Assembly: GCF_008367235.1 (NCBI RefSeq)
Contig: NZ_VTZS01000003.1
Location: 186,001-250,000, forward strand
Source of the DNA: Pareuzebyella sediminis
GTDB lineage: Bacteria > Bacteroidota > Bacteroidia > Flavobacteriales > Flavobacteriaceae
Length of the DNA: 64,000 bases
Reading direction: 5' to 3'
Below, piece by piece: positions 48,201 to 56,696 of this stretch. The position numbers and the translations under genes are program-made. Below the pieces are notes generated by a model. That model was not told where the DNA came from. It did not search any database and saw only the letters and a program-made list of their open reading frames with translations. Position 1 is the stretch's first letter. Each line of letters opens with the position of its first letter.

Positions 48201-48613
48201 ATTTGCTCGGTCATACGGTTCCAAACATCTGTATAGCGCATGACCGCTTTTTTACACGCTGCATTATATTCCTCAACCGATATTTTGACCCCGATATCTT
48301 CTTTCGTAATTCCCAAATCTTTTTCGACGCCTAGCTCTATGGGTAATCCGTGAGTATCCCAGCCCGCCTTGCGTTTTACTTGAAACCCTTTCATAGTTTT
48401 ATAGCGAGGGAAAATATCCTTTATGGTTCGGGCCATTACATGGTGTATTCCGGGCATTCCGTTTGCAGATGGCGGACCCTCATAAAATACATAACTTGGC
48501 TTACCCTCTCTTGTAGAAATGCTTTTCTCAAAAATTCCGTTCTCCTTCCAGTAGGCAAGAATTTCTTCCGCGACTTTAGGCAAATCCATTCCACTGTATT
48601 CCGCAAACTTCAT
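45212..48613 (-). CDS. ileS: Isoleucyl-tRNA synthetase, type 2-like (GIHH signature)
   Basis: The ATG at 48613 gives 1133 aa (MKFAEYSGMDLPK); a 10-codon extension needs TTG. It is a class I synthetase with a CP1 editing domain ('TTPWTLPSNTAL', 'VHTAPTFGADD') and KMSKR in 'DGKKMSKRLGN'. A long C-terminal anticodon region follows. The HIGH signature is replaced by Gly55-Ile-His-His58 in 'SANGMPGIHHVM'. This swapped GxHH form is associated with type 2 IleRS enzymes that resist mupirocin strongly. It is first in the run ileS-dksA/traR-adhesin-like-lspA. Confidence 0.97.
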   Translation of the reverse strand: MKFAEYSGMDLPKVAEEILAYWKENGIFEKSISTREGKPSYVFYEGPPSANGMPGIHHVMARTIKDIFPRYKTMKGFQVKRKAGWDTHGLPIELGVEKDLGITKEDIGVKISVEEYNAACKKAVMRYTDVWNRMTEQIGYWVDMNDPYITYKPKYMESVWWLLKQIYDKGLIYKGYTIQPYSPKAGTGLSSHELNQPGTYQDVTDTTVVAQFKALEATLPDFLKNEGDVHLLAWTTTPWTLPSNTALTVGANIDYVLVETYNQYTFKPMNVILAKNLIAKQFDNKYVEVAKKPELLDYAAGDKKIPFFIVKEFKGVDLVGIKYEQLLDYALPYQHPENAFRVISGDFVTTEDGTGIVHTAPTFGADDATVAKQADPEVPPLLVLDDNNNPVPLVDLQGKFRPEMGELAGKYVKNEYYELGQIPERSVDVEIAIKLKEENKAFKVEKYVHSYPNCWRTDKPILYYPLDSWFIKITEVKDRMFELNQTINWKPKSTGDGRFGNWLANANDWNLSRSRYWGIPLPIWRTDDGKEEIIIGSMAELKAEMGKAVSAGIMEQDIFEDFVIGDLSESNYDKIDLHKNIVDKVTLVSPSGKPMKRENDLIDVWFDSGSMPYAQWHYPFENKELIENRETFPADFIAEGVDQTRGWFYTLHAIATMVFDSIAYKNVVSNGLVLDKDGKKMSKRLGNAIDPFDTMTDHGADATRWYMISNANPWDNLKFDIEGIVEVKRKFFGTLYNTYSFLALYANIDDFKYEEAEIPLNERPEIDRWILSELHSLIKIVDKAYEDYEPTRATRAISDYVQENLSNWYVRLCRRRFWKGDYQKDKISAYQTLYSCLETVAKLSAPVAPFFMDRLYKDLTDTTKKESFESVHLANFPKYDANMVDKELESKMKKAQIISSLVLSIRQKEKIKVRQPLQKIMIPVKDENQKMEIEAVADLIMSEVNVKEIDLLQDAADILVKKIKPNFKVLGPKFGKDMKNIAQAISNLGQEDIQKIEQEGEISLDIENKIITLQLQDVEISSQDIEGWLVASAGSLTVALDVTINEELRKEGIARELVNRIQNIRKDSGLEVTDRIDIRILKDGLVERAVQSNLDYIKTETLTAELAFEEKMEKGTEVTFDEVNTKLFIEKHY

Positions 48614-48778
48614 GCTAGGTATTTCTTGTATTAAAGGCTGCAAAATTAATCAATTTTGATTGAATTAAATCGTTTTAACACCATTGAAATCTATAAGATT
48701 AGTGGTTGGAACAACTAAATACGAAATGATTACGTATATCTTTTCGATAACAATAAAACAAACTCTAAAACGTAAAGC

Positions 48779-49063
48779 ATGAAAAAATTAATTCTTGGTT
48801 CGCTTTTGGCACTAGCCGTAAGTGCGTCAATTGTATCTTGTAGGGATGCCGAAAACCAAAGTAAAGAGACTATGAACGATGTGGAGGATGCCATGGATGA
48901 TGTGGGGGAAGATTTAGAAGAGGCAGGGGAAAACATTAGAGAAGGAGCAAAAAAAGTGGGGGAAGACCTAAAAAAAGGGGCTGAAGATGCAGCCGATAAG
49001 GTAAAGGATGCCGCTGACAAGACCGCCGATAAAATCGAAAAGGCGGTCGATGACGATAATTAA
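48779..49063 (+). CDS. Small acidic helical lipoprotein
   Basis: The 94-aa product has a lipoprotein signal with Cys21 (SASIVSC). A low-complexity helical stretch of repeated 11-residue-like units rich in Asp, Glu, Lys and Ala follows ('EDAMDDVGEDLEEAGENIREG', 'KVGEDLKKGAEDAADKVKDAA'). The pattern resembles YtxH/apolipoprotein- or LEA-like amphipathic helices, which are often linked to stress or envelope stabilisation; that role is inference. It is monocistronic, with a strong terminator 20 nt after the stop. No exact promoter consensus was found upstream. Confidence 0.8.
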   Translation: MKKLILGSLLALAVSASIVSCRDAENQSKETMNDVEDAMDDVGEDLEEAGENIREGAKKVGEDLKKGAEDAADKVKDAADKTADKIEKAVDDDN

Positions 49064-49083
49064 GATTTGAATTCTTGGTATAG

Positions 49084-49117
49084 AGCCCCTGACAAATGAT
49101 GCCAGGGGCTTTTTTTG
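49084..49117 (+). terminator. Terminator of the small lipoprotein gene
   Basis: Arms AGCCCCTG and CAGGGGCT (8 bp) enclose an 11-nt loop and run into TTTTTTTG. The next 255 nt, up to the second terminator, show no gene; a seven-codon ATG frame at 49289 is not credible. Confidence 0.88.
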
Positions 49118-49372
49118 TTTGGTCAGATGGTCGTTTATCGGAGAAAATGAGCCTGTCATATTTTTCACAACATTTTGCCATCGGTTCACAACATTAATTT
49201 AACCACTTCAAAATATCAGCGTAGTTTTACCCTGTGTTTAAGTCATAGTGTTGACCCCAAATCGCCCTTAACTTAACCGAAACAAGTTATGAAATCCCAA
49301 ATCAGCACTTAACCTACGAAAAGCTAGTTAAAACAAAAAGGTCCCCAATTCACCTAACCTACTTTGAAAAAT

Positions 49373-49398
49373 AACCCTCTGTTGAAGAGGGTTTTTTT
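49373..49398. terminator. Terminator downstream of the haem-type TonB receptor
   Basis: AACCCTC and GAGGGTT form 7-bp arms with a 7-nt loop. T tracts follow in both directions (TTTTTTTAT on plus, ATTTTTC on minus). It lies 26 nt after the receptor stop. Confidence 0.8.
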
Positions 49399-49423
49399 AT
49401 AAGTCTTGACCCGGTCAAACCAC

Positions 49424-51835
49424 TTAAAAGCGATAACCTAGCCCAAGAATCAAATTGGTTCCTGGGTCCACAATCCCAGAAGAGTATCCCCGGTATCTTC
49501 GATTCGTGATATTTTCTACGCTCAGTGATGCTTTTAACATATTTGAAATCGAATATTGCGAACGAAAATTAAGCGTGTGCCAAGATGGTGAAAAGGGTCT
49601 TCCATTAGAATCAAGGACGTAGATATATGCTTTGCTTCGTTCGGAAGCGGCCAAATCGGCATAGGGTATTTTTCCGTTATAGTTCAAATACAAGTCGGTC
49701 TTAAGCCACTGCGTCTTCCATATCACATGAAAGTCGCCGAAGGTAGGAGCCACATGCCTTCCTGGAGAATCTGAACCATCTTCTTCCTCTTCTATGCCTT
49801 CGGTCAACGTTAGGTTGGATATAATCGAAAGGTTGTCAGTCAAGAAAGCTTCAAGGCCGAACTCAAATCCGTATACATATGCTTTCGCCGCGTTCTGAAT
49901 CGCCTGTACATCACTTAATTGGCCTTGGTAATCGATTTGGGACGCTCCATTGAACAAAAAGCTTCGACGTACGAGGGCATCTACTAGATAGGTATAGAAA
50001 GTAGCCCCCTTCAGTACGATTCTATCACTGAAATTCTTTTGAAGACTTAGTTCTATATTATAGGCATATTCCGGTTCTAGATCGGGATTGGGCACTACTA
50101 CCGAACCAGGCTCCGAATCAAAAACTTTCCCCACATCATCAATATTCGGTGCGCGAAAGCCCGTTGAACCATTCAATGTTACCTGTAAATGGGGCTTTGG
50201 AAACCAGCTAAAACCAAGACTTCCTGTCAGAGCACCATTGTTCAAATCGGCATTGCTAAAAGGAAAGTCATAGAACGAATGGTCGAACACAGCATCAATC
50301 CAAACATGGCTGTATCGCAACCCTGAGAGAATGGTAAAACTAGGTTTGGCCTGATACTCCCCGCTGATATACCCCGCCAAAGTTTGCCAAGTCGAACCAT
50401 CGGGATAGCGGGAAGCATAAGTACTTATCATATTTGTCTCCACATTTCTTCTGCTACCTTTCGAGCTTATATTGTTCCACACATATTCACCTCCATAATA
50501 TAACCTAAGATTTCCTATTTTTTTATTTTCAAAATCTATATTCAAGGAAAGGGCATTTACTTTCTCCTCGGTTTTAAATCGATCGGGTTCATTAAAAACC
50601 CTGTCGTTTCTACTTTCCTCGAAATGCTGGAAGGCCGTAGTTATCTTAAGGCCATCGTAAAAGATACCCTTGCCCCGCTTATTAAATTGAAGGTTGCCCA
50701 TAAACCACTTCTGGGGACCATAGTACCACTCCGCGGAACGTAGGCCTGTTCCCTCCTTATTGGGCCGAATCAGCCGATCATAGCGCGAATAATCCGAAGT
50801 TTCCGAATAGTGCATCCCTAAATCATATTTGACCGTATTATTGGGCCGAAAAGAAATTTTTTGCATCAAATTGATCTGATCATAACCTGTTGGTTTCTGC
50901 TTCCTCGGTTGTTCATTGGGTACCAATATATCCTGACCATTCTCCCGCACGACATACGTATTGCGTAAATAAGAATCGGAACCATATTTTCCCATAATGA
51001 GATCTCCGAAATCGTTATAGGAAACGCTTGTTAAAAAGGCCCATTTATTAAGACCCAAATTCAAATCAAAGTGTACCGTATTCTCCATATTTGCAGAGGA
51101 AAATCGATAACTGGTTTCCCCGGAAACAGAGAGGCTATCGGAATTTGAAAATGCCGCTTTTTTTGTATAAAAGTTCATGACACCCCCAATCGCATCACTC
51201 CCATATATAACCGACCCTGGACCAAAAATTATTTCGGTGTTCTTTATAGTATACGGGTCAATAGAAATTACGTTTTGAAGATTACCTCCTCTAAAAATAG
51301 CATTATTCATTCGCACACCATCTACCGACAGCAACAACCTATTTGTAGCAAAGCCCCTTATCATTGGGCTACCACCCCCCAATTGACTTTTTTGCACAAA
51401 GACTTTACCTGAACTTTCCAATAAATCTGCAGAAGTCCGAGGGTTGGTAAACGCTATTTGTCTTGCGCTAATCATTGCAATTTTCTGAGGAACATCTTTT
51501 TTCTGTTGTTCCCATTTTGAAACCGACATTACTACTTCTTCAAGTTGTTCTGCACTGAGCGCCATATATAGATGCCCACCACGTCGCATAATCTGGGCAG
51601 GGGTACTTTTTCTAATCTGATACCCTAAATGCTTAAAGGTAATACGGTCGTTACGCGAAAAAATCGAAAGATTGCACCTACCGTCAAAATCGGAAATTAC
51701 GGTTTTGGACTTATCCACATTATAAACCGCCACATTTGATATAGGTTCTTTGGTTTCTACATCTAGAATGATGATTTCCTGAGCGGAAAGCGAAAGGCAT
51801 ACTAATAAGGCGAAAAAGACAACTATTCGCTGCAT
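49424..51835 (-). CDS. TonB-dependent receptor, haem/haemoglobin-receptor-like
   Basis: The 803-aa receptor has a signal peptide (MQRIVVFFALLVCLSLSAQ), a carboxypeptidase-like domain (about 22-95), a plug and a barrel ending 'GTNLILGLGYRF'. The plug segment 'KSQLGGGSPMIRGFATNRLL' followed by 'VDGVRMNNAIFRGGNLQNV' and 'GPGSVIYGSDAIGG' is characteristic of the HmuR/HutA type haem and haemoglobin receptors. The near-terminal 'RRYRGYSSGIVDPGTN' fits too. Specificity remains inference; no haem-binding protein or haem oxygenase gene is nearby. It begins 1 nt after the recO stop, so it is co-transcribed with a repair gene. Confidence 0.87.
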   Translation of the reverse strand: MQRIVVFFALLVCLSLSAQEIIILDVETKEPISNVAVYNVDKSKTVISDFDGRCNLSIFSRNDRITFKHLGYQIRKSTPAQIMRRGGHLYMALSAEQLEEVVMSVSKWEQQKKDVPQKIAMISARQIAFTNPRTSADLLESSGKVFVQKSQLGGGSPMIRGFATNRLLLSVDGVRMNNAIFRGGNLQNVISIDPYTIKNTEIIFGPGSVIYGSDAIGGVMNFYTKKAAFSNSDSLSVSGETSYRFSSANMENTVHFDLNLGLNKWAFLTSVSYNDFGDLIMGKYGSDSYLRNTYVVRENGQDILVPNEQPRKQKPTGYDQINLMQKISFRPNNTVKYDLGMHYSETSDYSRYDRLIRPNKEGTGLRSAEWYYGPQKWFMGNLQFNKRGKGIFYDGLKITTAFQHFEESRNDRVFNEPDRFKTEEKVNALSLNIDFENKKIGNLRLYYGGEYVWNNISSKGSRRNVETNMISTYASRYPDGSTWQTLAGYISGEYQAKPSFTILSGLRYSHVWIDAVFDHSFYDFPFSNADLNNGALTGSLGFSWFPKPHLQVTLNGSTGFRAPNIDDVGKVFDSEPGSVVVPNPDLEPEYAYNIELSLQKNFSDRIVLKGATFYTYLVDALVRRSFLFNGASQIDYQGQLSDVQAIQNAAKAYVYGFEFGLEAFLTDNLSIISNLTLTEGIEEEEDGSDSPGRHVAPTFGDFHVIWKTQWLKTDLYLNYNGKIPYADLAASERSKAYIYVLDSNGRPFSPSWHTLNFRSQYSISNMLKASLSVENITNRRYRGYSSGIVDPGTNLILGLGYRF

Positions 51836-51836
51836 A

Positions 51837-52556
51837 TTAACTGAAAACTTGGTTTAAAACCGCAAGGGATCTTGGCTTCCGAAATCCCTGCAAATGCAAT
51901 TCAAAATACAGGACAAGTTTTCGTAAAAGTTCTTGTCGATTGATTTTGTTCATTTTGACAGTATGAATATCATCAAAATTTATGCCCAAAAAGGTTTTGA
52001 AATAACTAAGGTTATCTCCAGTAAGCATGGGGTTTAGACTTGGGCCATGAACGAACTGCCCTTCCATCAAATCAAAATATGTCCTTTGTGATTGAGAGGT
52101 GTCGGGGTAAAAGCCCAAGTATTGGGTAAGGCGTAGTAAAAAATAAATATGAAAATTTGCAATTTCATTATGGGTGTCAAGCCATTGCAACGAGGCTTCC
52201 AAGAAGTCGAATAGATTTTCGTTCTGTTCTTCTTCGTGAATGCTGTTCGTCAACATCTCGGCCAAGAATAAGGTCATTGCATTTTTGGCCATATCCGTAT
52301 GCATGGTTTGGTACGGGAATACGATTTTTGCTTCCCGAATATGTTCTAAAGCACCCTTGTTTTTATGGTAGGCAACCATCTCAAGCTGCGTAAGGGGTTG
52401 GAAATAAGCCGGTTTCAACTTACTCCTTTTGGCCTTTAAAACACCCTTTAAAAGATATGACTTTACTCCGTCGGATACCGTAAATGCCTTTACGATCAAG
52501 CTCGTATCGCCGTACTTTAACGAAGAAAAAACTATGGCCTTTGTGGTTACTTGCAT
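51837..52556 (-). CDS. recO: DNA repair protein RecO
   Basis: RecO works with RecR and RecF to load RecA on SSB-coated single-stranded DNA and anneals strands. The 239-aa product has the N-terminal OB fold ('TTKAIVFSSLKYGDTSLIVKA', 'SYLLKGVLKAKRSKLKPAYFQ') and a helical C-terminal domain. The zinc-finger cysteines of some RecO proteins are absent, as is usual in Bacteroidota. It is directly followed (1-nt gap) by the TonB receptor gene. Confidence 0.93.
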   Translation of the reverse strand: MQVTTKAIVFSSLKYGDTSLIVKAFTVSDGVKSYLLKGVLKAKRSKLKPAYFQPLTQLEMVAYHKNKGALEHIREAKIVFPYQTMHTDMAKNAMTLFLAEMLTNSIHEEEQNENLFDFLEASLQWLDTHNEIANFHIYFLLRLTQYLGFYPDTSQSQRTYFDLMEGQFVHGPSLNPMLTGDNLSYFKTFLGINFDDIHTVKMNKINRQELLRKLVLYFELHLQGFRKPRSLAVLNQVFS

Positions 52557-52640
52557 CCCTTAGTAGCGGTTTGCCGTAAAGATAGAGATTTGGACCAAAG
52601 CAGGTAGAATAGCAATAGAAACCTCCATAATCAAAAAATC

Positions 52641-52667
52641 GTGGGGCCATCTCAAGAATGGCCCCAC
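52641..52667 (-). terminator. gdhA terminator
   Basis: Perfect 10-bp arms GTGGGGCCAT/ATGGCCCCAC enclose a 7-nt loop. On the minus strand they are followed by GATTTTTTG. It lies about 58 nt after the gdhA stop. Confidence 0.85.
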
Positions 52668-52724
52668 AATATATCTAACCTACCCTTTTGCGAAACAGCC
52701 TGTTGCAAAGGATATCATGAACGT

Positions 52725-54068
52725 CTAAATTACGCCTTGGGCCAGCATGGCGTCCGCCACTTTTACAAAACCGGCAATATTGGCCCCTTTAACGTAATTG
52801 CAGAAGCCATCTTCTTCTTTGCCATATTCAATACATGAATCATGTATGTCTTCCATAATGTCCTTCAGCCTTTCGTCAACTTCCTCCCGCGTCCAACTGA
52901 TGCGCAATGAGTTTTGTGACATTTCAAGACCTGAGGTAGCCACACCTCCCGCATTGGAAGCCTTACCAGGGGCGAACAAGATCTTGGCATCATGAAAGGC
53001 GTGAACCGCAGCGGCAGTGCAGGGCATATTTGCCCCTTCGGCCACACAAATACATCCATTGGCCAACAGCACTTTGGCATCCTCCTTGTCTAATTCATTC
53101 TGCGTAGCACAGGGCAGGGCAATCTCGCATTCTATCTTCCAAGGGGTTTCCCCTTTATGGTATTCGGCATTGGGATATTGCGTTTTGTAGTCAGAAATTC
53201 TACCCCTCTTGTTATTCTTTAAATCCATTACAAAGGCAAGCTTTTCACTATCAATACCCTCTTCGTCATAAATATAGCCTCCGGAATCTGATAATGTCAC
53301 TATCTTTCCTCCCAACTGAAGTACCTTTTCGGCAGCATATTGGGCTACATTTCCAGAGCCCGAAATCACTACTCTTTTTCCCTCGAAACTTTCATTTCTT
53401 GTTTTCAACATACTCTGCGCAAAATAAACGGTACCATAACCCGTGGCTTCTGGACGAATCTTAGACCCTCCCCAAGAAAGACCTTTACCCGTGAGGACTC
53501 CGGTAAATTCGTTTCTGATTTTTTTATACATGCCAAACAGAAAACCAATCTCACGAGCCCCTACACCAATATCACCCGCGGGCACATCGGTGTTCGGCCC
53601 AATATGTCGGCAAAGCTCCGTCATAAAAGCATGGCAAAAACGCATGACCTCGTCGTCTGATTTTCCCTTTGGGTCGAAATCGGAACCTCCCTTACCTCCT
53701 CCCATAGGAAGGGTTGTCAAGCTATTTTTGAAAACCTGCTCGAAGGCCAAAAATTTAAGGATGCTGGCATTTACGGAGGGATGAAAACGCAACCCGCCCT
53801 TGTAAGGGCCTATCGCCGAATTCATTTGAATTCGGTAACCACGGTTCACATGAATTTCCCCTTCATCATCGACCCATGCGACCCGAAAAGAAATAAGTCG
53901 TTCAGGCTCCACCATGCGCAAGAGAATGTTCTTGCCGTTGTAAATCTCATGCTGTGCAATGTATGGTATAACCGTCTCCGCAACTTCCTGTACGGCTTGA
54001 ATGAATTCAGGTTCGTGGCCGTTTCGGGCCTTTACCTCATCCATAAAGGCTTTGATTTTTGTTTTCAT
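52725..54068 (-). CDS. gdhA: NADP-type glutamate dehydrogenase
   Basis: The enzyme aminates 2-oxoglutarate to glutamate, a main ammonium-assimilation route. The 447-aa length is that of the hexameric small GDH. Substrate-site lysines lie in 'GPYKGGLRF' (Lys90) and 'PMGGGKGGSDFDPKGKSD' (Lys126), with the catalytic Asp in 'TDVPAGDIGVG'. The Rossmann domain begins near 'KRVVISGSGNVAQYAAE'. The sequence 'SDFDPKGKSDDEV' is typical of the NADP-dependent group. A -7-like TATTTTTG lies 45 nt upstream on the coding strand. It is transcribed alone. Confidence 0.97.
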   Translation of the reverse strand: MKTKIKAFMDEVKARNGHEPEFIQAVQEVAETVIPYIAQHEIYNGKNILLRMVEPERLISFRVAWVDDEGEIHVNRGYRIQMNSAIGPYKGGLRFHPSVNASILKFLAFEQVFKNSLTTLPMGGGKGGSDFDPKGKSDDEVMRFCHAFMTELCRHIGPNTDVPAGDIGVGAREIGFLFGMYKKIRNEFTGVLTGKGLSWGGSKIRPEATGYGTVYFAQSMLKTRNESFEGKRVVISGSGNVAQYAAEKVLQLGGKIVTLSDSGGYIYDEEGIDSEKLAFVMDLKNNKRGRISDYKTQYPNAEYHKGETPWKIECEIALPCATQNELDKEDAKVLLANGCICVAEGANMPCTAAAVHAFHDAKILFAPGKASNAGGVATSGLEMSQNSLRISWTREEVDERLKDIMEDIHDSCIEYGKEEDGFCNYVKGANIAGFVKVADAMLAQGVI

Positions 54069-54170
54069 ATTTTTTTTAGGAATATCTTTTTAGTGAATTC
54101 ATAATATAAGGGCAAAAATATTCTAATTATATAGTTTTCATGTGCTTTTTTTAAAAAATCAATACCCCGT

Positions 54171-55325
54171 TCATGCTATTGCCTGTCGCAAATCTTCTAT
54201 GAGATCATTCACGTCCTCTATTCCCACACTCAATCTTATTAAGGCATCTACTATCCCACTTTTTTCCCTTTCGGCTTTTGGAATACTGGCATGGGTCATA
54301 CTCGCCGGATGTCCTGCCAAACTTTCGACCCCACCTAAAGATTCGGCCAAGGTGAAAATTTTAAGTCTTTCTACAATTCGAACGGCATCTTCATAGCGAT
54401 TACCTTCAATTACGAATGAAATCATGCCTCCAAAATCGTTCATTTGAGTTTTGGCTACATGATGGTTCGGATGGCTTTCCAAACCTGGCCAATACACCTT
54501 TTCAATTTTATCGTGATCTTCCAAAAAACGCGCGATGGCTTTTCCGTTCTCACAATGCCTCTGCATACGTACGTGGAGTGTTTTTATTCCACGTAGCACC
54601 AAAAAACTATCCATGGGGCCACAAATGGCACCGCTCGCATTTTGAATAAAATAAAGCCGATCTGCCAGTCGCTTGTCATTTACTACCAAAACCCCTAACA
54701 CTACGTCACTATGTCCACCCAGATATTTCGTAGCGGAATGCATGACTATATCCGCACCAAGGTCTAAAGGAGTTTGAAGAAAAGGGGTTGCAAACGTATT
54801 ATCTACGGCCAATAACAACTTGTGTTCCCTAGCGATTTTAGAGACCCCCTTAATGTCGATAATATTCATCATAGGATTCGTCGGGGTCTCGACCCAAATG
54901 AGTTTGGTATTTTCATTAACGTAGCCTCCAATGGTTTCGCAATCTTGCATATCTATAAAATGGAATTTAATCCCATAATTCTCAAAGACCTTCTTGAAGA
55001 GACGGTAACTTCCTCCGTATAAGTCATTAGTCGAAATGACCTCATCACCAGGCTGCAGTAACTTGACAACGGCATCTATAGCCGCCAATCCACTGGCAAA
55101 AGCAAGACCAAAACTTCCATTTTCGATACTGGCGACAGCGCGTTCGAGTGCAGCCCTTGTCGGATTACCACTTCGTGAATATTCGTAACCTTGGTGCCCT
55201 CCCGGTGTCGTTTGGGCATAGGTCGATGTCTGGTAGATCGGTGGCATTACCGCCCCGTACGCCTTATCGGGTGTCTGCCCACCATGAATCGCTTTTGTAT
55301 TGAATTTTAACTTTTTTTCAGCCAT
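54171..55325 (-). CDS. metB: Cystathionine gamma-synthase / gamma-lyase family enzyme
   Basis: This is a PLP enzyme of the Cys/Met metabolism family, 384 aa. The Schiff-base lysine is Lys200 in 'HSATKYLGGHSDVV'. The PLP-phosphate-binding Tyr/Arg lie in 'YEYSRSGNPTR', and 'ASGLAAIDAV' and 'VETPTNPMM' are typical. MetB (cystathionine from O-acyl-homoserine and cysteine) and the gamma-lyase are hard to separate by sequence. The 'GGHSDVVLGVLVVND' wording favours MetB. It has an exact consensus promoter and no operon partner. Confidence 0.88.
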   Translation of the reverse strand: MAEKKLKFNTKAIHGGQTPDKAYGAVMPPIYQTSTYAQTTPGGHQGYEYSRSGNPTRAALERAVASIENGSFGLAFASGLAAIDAVVKLLQPGDEVISTNDLYGGSYRLFKKVFENYGIKFHFIDMQDCETIGGYVNENTKLIWVETPTNPMMNIIDIKGVSKIAREHKLLLAVDNTFATPFLQTPLDLGADIVMHSATKYLGGHSDVVLGVLVVNDKRLADRLYFIQNASGAICGPMDSFLVLRGIKTLHVRMQRHCENGKAIARFLEDHDKIEKVYWPGLESHPNHHVAKTQMNDFGGMISFVIEGNRYEDAVRIVERLKIFTLAESLGGVESLAGHPASMTHASIPKAEREKSGIVDALIRLSVGIEDVNDLIEDLRQAIA

Positions 55326-55343
55326 TTCATATAATTAACCTTA

Positions 55344-55374
55344 CAAAGGTATCGTTATCTTTACGAGCATACAA
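55344..55374 (-). promoter_or_regulatory. Promoter of metB
   Basis: On the minus strand TTG (55374-55372), a 20-nt spacer and TACCTTTG (55351-55344) match the Bacteroidota consensus. Transcription would begin near 55338, leaving a leader of only about 13 nt. Confidence 0.6.
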
Positions 55375-55406
55375 TACGTTTGATCGTTCGCAACCCCAAC
55401 CCTATT

Positions 55407-56150
55407 ATGAGAATTCAGATTTCTTTCATTGCTTTTTTCTTATTGTTGACCAGTTGTCAAGAGGAAACCGACCTAACCTTCGAGACCTTGACTCTTGACG
55501 AGACCCGCTGCTCGGAATGTCCTATGGTTGAAATTCAAATTCCAAAAGCCATGGAGAATTCCAAAACCGCAGAAAGCATTAACACTATATTGACCGAGGA
55601 AATTATTGAGATTTTAAATTTCGACGACGAAATGGAGGCCATCTCCATTAAAGAGGCTGTACAATCGTTCAGTAATGGGTATTGGGCATTGAAGAAACTA
55701 TACCCCGACGAAACCATGGGGTGGGAGGCCAGGATCAAAGGTATTGTGACCTATGAAGATCCATTACTATTGACCATAGAAATCGATTCCTACCTTTATA
55801 CCGGTGGTGCCCATGGCTACAGTTCAAAGCATTACCTTAATTTCGATAAACGTAAGGCCAAGGAGCTCGAAAACTGGCAACTGTTTAAGAACCGTGAAGA
55901 TTTTCAGAAATTCGCCGAACTAAAATTTCGTACCCAAGAGCAGATTCCTATAGGAAAACCCATTAACAGCACGGGGCTTATGTTCGAAAGAGATTCGTTC
56001 TATCTTCCAGAAAATATAGGCTTTACCGAGGATGGCGTTACGCTACTTTACAACCCGTACGAAGTAGCGTCTTATGCAGACGGACCTATTACATTGACCT
56101 TAAAATTTGAAGAGGTAAAACCTTATCTGATATCTAAAGTCAAGTCTTGA
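55407..56150 (+). CDS. DUF4163/DUF3298 (RsiV-like) lipoprotein
   Basis: The ATG at 55407 gives 247 aa with a lipoprotein signal (MRIQISFIAFFLLLTSC, Cys17). The mature part shows a DUF4163-like region ('VEIQIPKAMENSKTAESINTILTEE') and a DUF3298-like C-terminal region ('YTGGAHGYSSKHYLNFD', then 'FYLPENIGFTEDGVTLLYNPYEVASYADG'). The same pair occurs in RsiV, the lysozyme-binding anti-sigma factor of Bacillus, but this protein has no cytoplasmic sigma-binding part. It may bind lysozyme-like ligands or do something else entirely; the function is unproven. Confidence 0.85.
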   Translation: MRIQISFIAFFLLLTSCQEETDLTFETLTLDETRCSECPMVEIQIPKAMENSKTAESINTILTEEIIEILNFDDEMEAISIKEAVQSFSNGYWALKKLYPDETMGWEARIKGIVTYEDPLLLTIEIDSYLYTGGAHGYSSKHYLNFDKRKAKELENWQLFKNREDFQKFAELKFRTQEQIPIGKPINSTGLMFERDSFYLPENIGFTEDGVTLLYNPYEVASYADGPITLTLKFEEVKPYLISKVKS

Positions 56151-56151
56151 C

Positions 56152-56613
56152 CTAACTCTTTATCGCCTTTTGCAACGCTATTATTGTTCCCATATGTAGC
56201 CCCTCGTGATACATGTTAAAGGCTATGGCGTCCTCTACGTTTTGCAAAGTAATCTTAGCACTGGTCGTGTATTCATTATAGTCTTTAAAAAGTCCATTTT
56301 TAAAGTCTTCTTCGGCCCATTCTGCCGTGGAGACCAAAAATGCGGCAATTTCCTTGATTTCTTCATCGGTCGCTGAACCATCCGGCACTGTTCCCTTTTT
56401 AAATTTTTCAATGAAAGTCTCGGGGACGCGCATTTGCAATCCGCTCAACTTATAAAGTAACAACTGCTGGGTCACTACGACATGGGCAATATTCCACCAG
56501 ATATTGTTTCGATATCCATTGGGTATATGAAGGAGTTGAGCTTTTGGCATCGTATCTACTATCTCGTAGAGCCGTTTTCTATTTTGCAGGGTGATTTCGA
56601 ATATATTCTTCAA
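56152..56613 (-). CDS. DinB-family protein (TTG start likely)
   Basis: DinB-type four-helix proteins bind a metal with three histidines and include thiol-S-transferase-like enzymes. Here they are His44 (NIAHVVV), His136 and His140 (YHEGLHMG). No ATG lies before the first helix. The TTG at 56613 gives MKNIFEITLQNRKRLYEIVD, the natural family start (153 aa). The frame open to 56676 would add 21 residues without domain character and overlap the next gene's leader. Substrate is unknown. It is divergent from the ArsC-like gene and convergent with the DUF4163/3298 gene. Confidence 0.82.
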   Translation of the reverse strand: MKNIFEITLQNRKRLYEIVDTMPKAQLLHIPNGYRNNIWWNIAHVVVTQQLLLYKLSGLQMRVPETFIEKFKKGTVPDGSATDEEIKEIAAFLVSTAEWAEEDFKNGLFKDYNEYTTSAKITLQNVEDAIAFNMYHEGLHMGTIIALQKAIKS

Positions 56614-56696
56614 AATAAATAGTTTTAAGTGGACGTCAAAAGTAGCACAATTGGATTGAAATGGGTTTCTTTGCAACCATTAAATCTACCCGATCC

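Noticed and set aside
49289-49312. Seven-codon ORF between two terminators
   Set aside because: No exact promoter consensus or structured transcript could be traced, and such frames arise by chance in A-rich DNA.
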